A DNA stretch of 64,000 bases from Streptomyces lateritius (lineage in GTDB: Bacteria; Actinomycetota; Actinomycetes; Streptomycetales; Streptomycetaceae). Every line of letters begins with the position of its first letter. The stretch's first letter is position 1. A program made the position numbers and the translations under genes. This document shows, piece by piece, positions 17,850 to 24,749 of the stretch. Location: contig NZ_BMTO01000002.1 of NCBI RefSeq assembly GCF_014649715.1, forward strand, positions 543,054 through 607,053, in the 5' to 3' direction. Below the pieces are notes generated by a model. That model saw only the letters and a list, made by a program, of their open reading frames with translations, was not told where the DNA came from and did no database searches.

Positions 17850-17918
17850 ATCTCAGCAATACCCCGTCTCACCGGGGAGAGGCATTTCCGGAGGACCGAA
17901 CTCGTGCCAAACCTCGTG

Positions 17919-17948
17919 TGAAACATTTCCCCGTGCCCGTCGCGTCAT
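17919..17948 (+). promoter_or_regulatory. Candidate ECF-type promoter of the sigma factor gene
   Basis: TGAAAC at 17919-17924 and CGTCAT at 17943-17948 resemble the AAC ... CGTC elements of ECF promoters, with a slightly long 18-base spacer. Two CACGTG palindromes at 17970-17975 and 17980-17985, exactly 10 bases apart, follow before the ATG at 18006. Confidence 0.35.
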
Positions 17949-18005
17949 GGAGGTGTATGGCGACGACACCACGTGACACCACGTGACCGCGACGGAGGGA
18001 GGGGC

Positions 18006-18515
18006 ATGAGAAAGTCCCGCGCGGACGAGTTCCTGGAGTTCGCCTCCGCAAGAACGGGACACCTGTTCCGTTCGGCCTGCCTGCTGACCAGCGGCGACAC
18101 GCACCTCGCCGAGGACCTGACACAGGAGACGCTGGGCCGGATGTACGCGCTGTGGGGGCGCATGTCGCGCGTCGACAACCCGGCCGGCTACGCCCAGACC
18201 GTGCTGGTCCGCACGTTCCTCAGCCACAAGCGGCGCCGCTCCGCGACCGAGCGCCCGCTCACTGAGCTGCCCGACCGGGCCCCCGAGAGGGGGGACGACC
18301 CGGCGCTGCGGATCGCGCTGCTCGACGCGCTGGCCGCGCTGGCACCCAAGGACCGGGCGGTCGTGGTGCTGCGGTACTGGGAGGACCGCAGCGTCGAGGA
18401 GACCGCCGACGCGCTGCACGTGAGCTCCGCGGCGGTACGCACCCGCTCCACGCGCGCGCTGCGCAAGCTCCGGGAGCGGCTCGGCGGCAGCATCGTCGAG
18501 TTCGCCGCCCGCTGA
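18006..18515 (+). CDS. SigE-family (ECF) RNA polymerase sigma factor
   Basis: 169 residues from ATG 18006 with GGAGGGAGGGG just before it; an upstream in-frame ATG at 17973 lacks a ribosome binding site. Region 2 contains 'LFRSACLLTSGDTHLAEDLTQETLGRMYALWGR', region 4 'LAPKDRAVVVLRYWEDRSVEETADALHVSSAAVRTRSTRALRKLRE' (given here as family landmarks). The length and sequence fit the actinobacterial SigE-like family, which directs RNA polymerase to a small regulon. The next gene, 57 bases on, encodes a one-helix membrane protein that may be its partner. Confidence 0.88.
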   Translation: MRKSRADEFLEFASARTGHLFRSACLLTSGDTHLAEDLTQETLGRMYALWGRMSRVDNPAGYAQTVLVRTFLSHKRRRSATERPLTELPDRAPERGDDPALRIALLDALAALAPKDRAVVVLRYWEDRSVEETADALHVSSAAVRTRSTRALRKLRERLGGSIVEFAAR

Positions 18516-18572
18516 CCTCGGCATTTCTGAACCTCTGCACTTTCACCCATGGACCGGAGACGGTGATTCGGC

Positions 18573-19889
18573 ATGCCTCTGAACGAGGGACACGAAGGAC
18601 ACGAAGGATTCGAAGGAGAGCTCGGCGAGGCCCTGCGCCGCACCGGCGAGGGCTTCGCCGCGGACGACCGCCGCGAGCTGGTGGCCGGCGGGATGAGCCG
18701 GGGCCGACGCCGCCTGGCGCGCCGCCGCGCGGCCGCCGTGACCGGCAGCGTGCTGGCCCTCGCGGTGATCGGCGTCGGCGGGGTGTACGGCGGTGACCTG
18801 CTGGGATCCGGCTCGGGCGGGGGGACGAAGGGCTCCTCGGTGGCGGGCCCCGCACCGACCGAGGGCACGGGCGAGTCCGCCACGGACAAGGCCGCCCCGG
18901 GCGTCGAGGGGCCGAGGGAGGCACAGATCCCGGTCAAGAAGATGGCGACCGTCCTCAAGACCAACACCCCGGCCGGAAACTGGTCGATCACCGACGAGAA
19001 CGGCAAGGGGCACCACGTCTCGGCCGTCTACGACGACGGCAAGGGCCCGGCGGCCGTGTCCGTCGGTCTTTACCGGGCCGGCGAGAGCAGCGAGGCCGGC
19101 GAGGGGCAGGTGACCTGCCCGGACAAGACCTTCGTCCCTCACGACGCCTGCACCAGCGAGAAGCTGCCCAACGGCGACCGGCTGATGGTCTTCCAGGGGT
19201 ACGAGTACCCGGACCGGCGCGTGGACACCAAGAACTGGCGGGCGGTCCTGCTCACCAGGGACGGGTTCCTGGTCGACGCGAGCGAGTACAACGCGGCCGC
19301 CCAGAAGGGCGCCCCGGTCAGCCGGACCGACCCGCCCTTCTCGCCGGCCCAGTTGAAGACGCTGGTCACGGCCGGGGGCTGGCGTCCGCTGTTCAAGCAG
19401 CTGGCCGTCGACAAGCCCGTGCAGGCAAAGCCGGGCAGTGACACGGCGCCGCCCGCCGAGCCGGACGGCGCCGCCGTCCAGGCGACTCTGCGCTCGCTGC
19501 TCCCCAAGGGACTGACGGTGGTCTCCAAGGGTGGTGACGGCCAGTTCGCCTACGTGGTCGTCGACGACGGCGAGGGCAGGAGCCTCGTCCAGATCAACGT
19601 GCAGAACGGCATGGGCGATGTGGCCGGGGAGCTGTTCGTCAGCGGCGCCACCACGCTGTCGGACGGACGGCTCGTCAAGGTGAGGCAGCACGCCGGCGAG
19701 AAGGGCGGTGGGGGCGTCGTCTGGTGGACGGCCGACACTCTCACCAAGGACGGCTTCCGGGTCGTGGTCTCCGCGTTCAACACGGGCGCGCAGCACGAGG
19801 ACGCGACCCGCGCCGAGCCCGCGCTGACGACGGCGCAGCTCAAGGAGATCGCCCTCAGCGACAAGTGGGAGAAGTTCGCGGCGAAGTAG
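18573..19889 (+). CDS. Single-pass membrane protein linked to the sigma factor (possible anti-sigma or sensor)
   Basis: 438 residues from ATG 18573. A cytoplasmic N-terminal segment of about 50 residues ('GELGEALRRTGEGFAADDRRELVAGG', basic 'RGRRRLARRRAAA') precedes one membrane helix at about 52-70. A large outside domain follows, with two similar halves: each ends with a 'TTAQLKEIA / SPAQLKTLV' type segment and contains 'DGFLVDASEYNAAA' or 'DGFRVVVSAFNTGA'. No named domain is recognised, and I see no ZAS-type Cys/His motif. Position after a sigma factor gene suggests that it controls the sigma factor's activity, which is an inference from context only. Confidence 0.68.
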   Translation: MPLNEGHEGHEGFEGELGEALRRTGEGFAADDRRELVAGGMSRGRRRLARRRAAAVTGSVLALAVIGVGGVYGGDLLGSGSGGGTKGSSVAGPAPTEGTGESATDKAAPGVEGPREAQIPVKKMATVLKTNTPAGNWSITDENGKGHHVSAVYDDGKGPAAVSVGLYRAGESSEAGEGQVTCPDKTFVPHDACTSEKLPNGDRLMVFQGYEYPDRRVDTKNWRAVLLTRDGFLVDASEYNAAAQKGAPVSRTDPPFSPAQLKTLVTAGGWRPLFKQLAVDKPVQAKPGSDTAPPAEPDGAAVQATLRSLLPKGLTVVSKGGDGQFAYVVVDDGEGRSLVQINVQNGMGDVAGELFVSGATTLSDGRLVKVRQHAGEKGGGGVVWWTADTLTKDGFRVVVSAFNTGAQHEDATRAEPALTTAQLKEIALSDKWEKFAAK

Positions 19890-19913
19890 CGTTCCGCGTC
19901 GCACCACACAGGC

Positions 19914-19956
19914 GGGCGGTGGGCCGGACCCCGGCGGGGGCACCGGCCCACCGCCC
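19914..19956. terminator. Long bidirectional hairpin between convergent genes
   Basis: GGGCGGTGGGCCGG (19914-19927) pairs perfectly with CCGGCCCACCGCCC (19943-19956). The loop itself contains a CCCCGGCGGGG palindrome. It separates the membrane-protein gene from the reverse-strand polymerase gene. Confidence 0.85.
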
Positions 19957-19968
19957 TGTCGGTACGCG

Positions 19969-21660
19969 CTACTTCGCGTCCGAGTACCGCTCCACCGTCG
20001 CCGTCGTGAACGGGAAACGCACCGGTGTCGGCCCGAACGTGATCCGCCCCGCCTCGTCCCCGGCCGCGCGGATCGCCTCCGTGACCGCCTCCGACTCCTC
20101 GGCCGGGCAGTGCACGATCACCTCGTCGTGCTGGAAGAAGACCAGCTCGGCCCGCATCCCCGCCGTCGCGCGGCGCAGTGCGGCGAGCATCAGCAGCGCC
20201 CAGTCGGCGGCGCTGCCCTGGACGACGAAGTTACGGGTGAACCGGCCGCGCGCCCGGGCGTTGCTGGAGGCGTATCCCGGCGTGAACTCGCCCTCCTGGG
20301 ACGGTGCCTCCGCGGCCTCCTGAGGGATGCCGGCCTCCTCGTCGTCCCCGGCGCCGGCCGCACGCGGGCTGGTGCGCCCGAGCCAGGTCCGTACGAGCCG
20401 GCCCTCCTCGCCGGCCTTCGCCGCGTCGTCGACGTACGCCACGGCCAGGGGGAAGCGGCGGCGCAGCGCGGCGAGGTTCTTCAGGCCGTCGCCACTGGTC
20501 TGGCCGTAGATCGCCCCGAGCAGGGCGAGTTTGGCGTGGTCGCGGTCACCGGAGAACGCGCGGTCCGACAGCCGGGTGTAGAGGTCGTCGGGGTGTCCGG
20601 CGACCTCCATCAGGCCGGGGTCGCGGGAGATCGCGGCCAGGACCCGGGGCTCCATCTGGTCGGCGTCGGCGACGACGAGCCGCCAGCCCTCGTCGGCGAC
20701 GACCGCCTGGCGGATGATCTTGGGGATCTGCAGGGCACCACCGCCGTTGGTCGTCCAGCGGCCACTGACGGTGCCTCCGGGGAGGTACTCGGGGCGGAAC
20801 CGCCCGTCCCGCACCCAGTCCTGGAGCCAGGACCAGCCGTGGGCGGTCCAGATGCGGTACAGCTTCTTGTACGCGATCAGGGGCTCGACGGCGGGGTGGT
20901 CGAGTTCCGCCAACTCCCAGCGGCGGGTGGACCTCACGCGAATCCCTGCCTGGGCGAAGGCCTTGACGACATCGGCGGGCAGGTCGGGGCGGACGCGGCG
21001 GCCGAAGGCGTCGGAGACCTGGTCGGCGAGCTCGGCGAGGCGGCGGGGCTCGCCACCGCCCGCGTACCGCTCGCCGAGCAGTTCGTGCAGCATCGCGCGG
21101 TGCACGTCGGCGCGCCAGGGGAGCCCGGCCCGGTGCATCTCGGCGGCGACGAGCATGCCCGCGGACTCGGCGGCGGTGAGCAGCCGCATCCTGCCCGGAT
21201 GCTCCGCCCGGTCGTGGCGGCGCTGCTGCTCGGCGTACACCTCCAGGAGCCCCTCGAAGGGGATGCCTGCGACGGGCGCGGGCTCGAAGAGCGAGTCCTG
21301 GGATCCGGGCTCGGCGGCCCGCTGCGGAGGATCGGGCGGTACGGGGGCGTTCCGCAGCCGGGCGAGGGCGGCGGCCGCCGACCGGGGCTCGCCGAGGCGT
21401 CCCTCGTGGCCGAGGAGGAGTTGCTCGGCGTCCTCGATGTCGTAGCACCGATCGACGCGCACCCCGGCGGCGAGCAGGCGGGGGTAGACCTCGGCGGTCG
21501 ACCGCCACACCCAGCGGGCGACGTCGGGCCGGGAGCGCACGGACTGGACCAGATCCGGCTCGCGCACGACGGGCCCGGCGGGCAGCCCGTCCCGGCCGAG
21601 CGGGACGAGCAGCGCTCCGTCCCCCTCCGCCTCACCGGCCAGCGCCCACCTCTCGCTCAC
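19969..21660 (-). CDS. Family A DNA polymerase-like protein (bifunctional 3'-5' exonuclease/polymerase)
   Basis: 563 residues from a GTG at 21660 (MSERWALAG). The polymerase palm shows motif A as 'VVADADQMEPRVLAAIS', motif B as 'RDHAKLALLGAIYGQTSG' and motif C as 'FFQHDEVIV'. These motifs are characteristic of PolI-type enzymes, although motif A has DADQMEP where PolI has DYSQIEL. The N-terminal 150 residues look like a reduced 3'-5' exonuclease domain; there is no 5'-3' nuclease domain, so the protein is much shorter than PolA. It is a known second family A polymerase type of actinomycetes, probably in repair or lesion tolerance. Upstream lies a 480-base repeat array. Confidence 0.86.
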   Translation of the reverse strand: MSERWALAGEAEGDGALLVPLGRDGLPAGPVVREPDLVQSVRSRPDVARWVWRSTAEVYPRLLAAGVRVDRCYDIEDAEQLLLGHEGRLGEPRSAAAALARLRNAPVPPDPPQRAAEPGSQDSLFEPAPVAGIPFEGLLEVYAEQQRRHDRAEHPGRMRLLTAAESAGMLVAAEMHRAGLPWRADVHRAMLHELLGERYAGGGEPRRLAELADQVSDAFGRRVRPDLPADVVKAFAQAGIRVRSTRRWELAELDHPAVEPLIAYKKLYRIWTAHGWSWLQDWVRDGRFRPEYLPGGTVSGRWTTNGGGALQIPKIIRQAVVADEGWRLVVADADQMEPRVLAAISRDPGLMEVAGHPDDLYTRLSDRAFSGDRDHAKLALLGAIYGQTSGDGLKNLAALRRRFPLAVAYVDDAAKAGEEGRLVRTWLGRTSPRAAGAGDDEEAGIPQEAAEAPSQEGEFTPGYASSNARARGRFTRNFVVQGSAADWALLMLAALRRATAGMRAELVFFQHDEVIVHCPAEESEAVTEAIRAAGDEAGRITFGPTPVRFPFTTATVERYSDAK

Positions 21661-21680
21661 AGGTGCGAGTCTGTCACCCG

Positions 21681-22159
21681 CCACCGACAACACCCGGCGA
21701 CGCCACCGAGCGGATCGCCCGCCGCCACCGAGGCGGTCGTCCGGGCTCCGGCCAGGCGGACGACCGTTCACGCCACCGAGCGGGTGGCTCGTCCCGGCAC
21801 GCGACCCAGGCGGGGGCGCCGTTCACGCCACCGAGCGGGTGGCTCGTTCACGCCACTGCGGCGAGTCGTCCTTCGCGCCACCGAGGTGGGCTGTCCGTCC
21901 CCACCGAGGAGGGTTGTCCGTTCAAGCACCGAGGTGGGCTGTCCGTCCCCACCGAGGAGGGTTGTCCGTTCAAGCACCGAGGTGGGCTGTCCGTCCACAT
22001 CGAGGCGGGTTGTCGTGCACGCACCGAGGTGCGCCGCCCCTTCACACCCCCCAGCCGCCCCTTCACACCACCCCGGCGGGGCCTCCCACCCCGGCGGGTC
22101 CTCCGTTCATCCCGCCGGGGCGGGCCGCCTGTCCACGCCGTCGCGACGGGTCGGCCGTT
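21681..22159. repeat. Degenerate tandem repeat array, ~24-base unit, with exact 48-base period in the centre
   Basis: The hexamer CACCGA recurs at 21682, 21704, 21726, 21774, 21829, 21879, 21902, 21927, 21950, 21975 and 22022, with variants at 21854 and 21998, giving spacings of 22-25 bases for most copies. In the centre, two units alternate: one containing CACCGAGGTGGGCTGTCCG and one containing CACCGAGGAGGGTTGTCCG. Together they repeat exactly every 48 bases from 21879, 21927 and 21975. The array fills the gap between two reverse-strand genes (luxR-type and polymerase). The 3' part (22040-22159) is more diverged, with CCGGCGGG motifs. I found no coding feature in it. Confidence 0.85.
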
Positions 22160-23404
22160 TCATGCCACCGCGTGGAAGAGGGCCGCCGCCTCACCGCGGG
22201 AGGCCACTCCCAGCTTCGTCAGGATGTTCGCGACGTGGAACTTCACCGTCGACTCGCTGATGTGCAGCTCCTGGGCGATCTGCCGGTTGCGGTGGCCGAG
22301 CGCCAGGTGGGTCAGGACCTCCAGCTCACGTCCGCCGAGCCCGGTGAGCGGGTCCGCCGCCGCGATCGGAGCGTCCGCCGTGGCCAGCGGGATCGCCGCC
22401 GTGAGCGTCGTGCCCCAGCCGGGGACCGCGTCCATCTCCAGCCGGCCCCCCAGCACCTCCAGCCGGTCCGTGATGCTGCCGGCGCCCAGCGGGCAGGCGT
22501 CCAGGCCGCCCGCGCCGTCGTCCCGGACCGTCGCCCGCAGCTCGTGCTCCGTCAGCTGCCAGCCGACGTGGACGCGGCTGACCGTGTCCTGCTCCAGGAC
22601 CACGAGCAGCAACGCCCGGACGATCGCCCGCGCGCCGTGCGCCACGTCCGCCGCGAGCGAGCGCGCGCTGTCCGGCGGGCCGAGCTCCAGCCGTACGGGA
22701 CTGTGCCGCAGCATCGTCCGCAGCCCGTCCGCGAGCCGGTCGAAGGCCTCACGGGCCGGTTCCTCGGCGACCGAGCGGTCCCGCTTCGCCTCCGCGCGCA
22801 TCTCGATCAGCGCGTTGACGGCGAGGTCGGTTGCGGTCACCCGGGCCGAACTGTCGTCCAACGCCCGGCTGCGGAGCACCCCGAGGACGCCGGAGAGCGC
22901 CGCCGCGTGCGCCGTCGTCAGCTCGGCGATCACCCGCGCCCGGGTGTCGGCCGCCGCCCGCGAACGGGCCAGCGCCCCGGGCAGCGCCTCCACGGCGAAC
23001 CGGTCGAAGTGGCTGGTCACCAGGTCCCACAGGGCCTGCGCCACGGCCAGTCCGGGCTCGGCGACGGGCGCGGCCCCTTCGTCCCGCAGGAGCACGAGGA
23101 CCGACCGGCGCGCGGTCGCGTCGCTGGTCACGGCGAGGACCTCGCGGGCGGCACCACCGGCCGTGGCGGTGCCCTGCCAAGGTGCCCCCGCCCTACCGGA
23201 CATGAGCAGCGGAGTGAGTTCGGCGGCGGTGAGGAGGTCCGTCTCGCCGACCGCCTTGAAGGGGGAGTGGGCGCAGTGCGTGGAGAGTTCGGCGGCGCCG
23301 CGGTGCGGGATCAGGGGCGCGAGGGCGGCCGAGACCCGGGGCAGGATCTCGCCGAGCGGCTGCCGGATGATCTCGTACGCGGTGTTCAGCGTGGTCGCGT
23401 CCAT
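22160..23404 (-). CDS. LuxR-type regulator with an internal histidine-kinase-like ATPase domain
   Basis: 414 residues from ATG 23404 (MDATTLN). Residues about 1-150 form an undefined sensor region that may be GAF-like. Residues 160-330 resemble the dimerisation and GHKL ATP-binding parts of NarX-type histidine kinases: a G1-type 'VRDDGAGGLD' and a G2-type 'GAGSITDRLEVLGGRLEM' with 'GWGTTLTAAIPL'. The C-terminus is a LuxR helix-turn-helix, 'LGGRELEVLTHLALGHRNRQIAQELHIS...TVKFHVANIL'. No receiver domain is visible, so kinase-like and DNA-binding parts are combined in one chain. It is divergent from the quinone oxidoreductase gene with 125 bases between, and may regulate it. Confidence 0.8.
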   Translation of the reverse strand: MDATTLNTAYEIIRQPLGEILPRVSAALAPLIPHRGAAELSTHCAHSPFKAVGETDLLTAAELTPLLMSGRAGAPWQGTATAGGAAREVLAVTSDATARRSVLVLLRDEGAAPVAEPGLAVAQALWDLVTSHFDRFAVEALPGALARSRAAADTRARVIAELTTAHAAALSGVLGVLRSRALDDSSARVTATDLAVNALIEMRAEAKRDRSVAEEPAREAFDRLADGLRTMLRHSPVRLELGPPDSARSLAADVAHGARAIVRALLLVVLEQDTVSRVHVGWQLTEHELRATVRDDGAGGLDACPLGAGSITDRLEVLGGRLEMDAVPGWGTTLTAAIPLATADAPIAAADPLTGLGGRELEVLTHLALGHRNRQIAQELHISESTVKFHVANILTKLGVASRGEAAALFHAVA

Positions 23405-23529
23405 GACGCTCAGCCTAGTGAGCGCGACCCGGGGAGCGGCTGGTCTTTCGGACAGGTGCGACTGGCCGTTGGGAGGGCGGGGCGGAGGCGCGGGAGATCG
23501 CAAGCTGAAGGCGACCTGAGGAGGTTGCG

Positions 23530-24447
23530 ATGGAAGCGATCGTGTACGAGGAGTTCGGCGGCCCGGACGTGCTGCGCCACGAGACCGGTGTGGCGGTACC
23601 GGAGCCCGGCGCCGGCGCGGTACGGGTGAAGGTGGCGGCGGTGGGCGTCAACCCCGTGGACCACAAGCGCCGTTACGGCTGGGTCGAGGCCTTCTACCCG
23701 ACCACGTTCCCGGCCGTGCCCGGCCTGGAGTTCGCCGGGACGGTGGACGCGCTGGGCGAGGGCGTGACCGGAGTCGCCGTCGGTGACGAGGTGTTCGGCT
23801 GGACGACGACCGGTGCCTACGCCGAGTACGCCCTTGCGGAGCTGTTCATCCCCAAGCCGCCCGGGCTGACGTGGGAGCAGGCCGCGAGCCTGCCGGTGGC
23901 CGGCGAGACGGCGGCGCGCGTCCTGGAGCTGCTCGGCCTGAAGGAGGGCGAGACCCTGCTCCTGCACGGAGCGGCCGGCGTCGTCGGCTCGGTGGCGGTC
24001 CAGCTCGCGGTCGCGGCGGGCGCCACGGTCATCGGCACGGCCTCGGAGGGCAACCACGCGTTCCTTCGGGAGCTGGGCGCGATCCCGGTGGCCTACGGGG
24101 AGGGCCTGGCGGACCGGATCAGGGCGGCGGCCCCGGACGGCGTCGACGCGGTCCTCGACGCGGCGGGGCACGACACCCTGCCGCTCTCGATCGAGCTGAT
24201 GGGCGGCGAGAAAGAGCGGATCGTCACGATCGCGGCGCCGGACGCGGAGGAGCACGGGATCGTCTTCTCGGGCGTCGTCGCCGCACCGGCCGAGGTGCGC
24301 GCCTGGCTGACGGACCAGGCCCGCCTGGCGGTGGAGGGCCGGCTGACGGTCCGGCTCGCGCAGGCGCTGCCTCTGAAGGAGGCGGCCCACGCGCAGGAGC
24401 TCAGCGAATCGGGGCACGTGCGCGGCAAGTTGGTCCTGCTGCCGTAG
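23530..24447 (+). CDS. NADP-dependent quinone oxidoreductase (MDR family, zinc-free)
   Basis: 305 residues from ATG 23530 with GAGGAGG upstream. It is a medium-chain dehydrogenase/reductase: GroES-like N-terminal domain with 'GVNPVDHKRR' and 'PGLEFAGTVDALGEGV', and a Rossmann domain with the nucleotide-binding 'LLLHGAAGVVGSVAVQLA'. The catalytic and structural zinc ligands of alcohol dehydrogenases are missing, which places it with the quinone oxidoreductases. It reduces quinones or enones with NADPH. It may be regulated by the divergent LuxR-type protein. Confidence 0.87.
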   Translation: MEAIVYEEFGGPDVLRHETGVAVPEPGAGAVRVKVAAVGVNPVDHKRRYGWVEAFYPTTFPAVPGLEFAGTVDALGEGVTGVAVGDEVFGWTTTGAYAEYALAELFIPKPPGLTWEQAASLPVAGETAARVLELLGLKEGETLLLHGAAGVVGSVAVQLAVAAGATVIGTASEGNHAFLRELGAIPVAYGEGLADRIRAAAPDGVDAVLDAAGHDTLPLSIELMGGEKERIVTIAAPDAEEHGIVFSGVVAAPAEVRAWLTDQARLAVEGRLTVRLAQALPLKEAAHAQELSESGHVRGKLVLLP

Positions 24448-24543
24448 GGATGGTGCGCGGCGCGGGCGGAGCGGACGGCGGCGCCGGGAGTGACGGGGGT
24501 GTCCCGGCGTACGCGGTGCTGGTGCCTGTGCAGGTGCTGATTG

Positions 24544-24665
24544 CTGGGCTGGTGCCGGCCAGGTCCAGGTGCGGGGCAGGAGCCGGTGGCTGGGCTGGTG
24601 CCGGCCGGGTACAGGTGCGGGGCGGGAGCCGGTGGCTGGGCTGGTGCCGAGCAGGTGCGGCTGGA
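24544..24665. repeat. 46-base tandem repeat, about 2.6 copies
   Basis: Units starting CTGGGCTGGTGCCGGCC begin at 24544 and 24590, and a third, partly diverged, copy (CTGGGCTGGTGCCGAGC) begins at 24636, an exact 46-base period. The first two copies differ at only a few positions. It lies in the gap of about 300 bases (24448-24749) between the ends of two convergent genes. The rest of the gap has GC-rich sequence without a feature I can name. Confidence 0.85.
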
Positions 24666-24749
24666 AGGCCCGGGCCGGTGCGGGTGGAAGGCCGGGGCGG
24701 TGACCCGGCTCCGACCCCGGTCACCGCCCCGTTCATCCACCTTCCCCGC

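Noticed and set aside
21768..21998. Short reverse frames with 16-residue repeats inside the tandem array.
   Set aside because: A 48-base period keeps all six frames open, so repeats in the peptides follow from the DNA. No ribosome binding site or conserved protein supports them.
21681..22159. Possible CRISPR array.
   Set aside because: Units are contiguous and degenerate with no unique spacers, and no cas gene is present.
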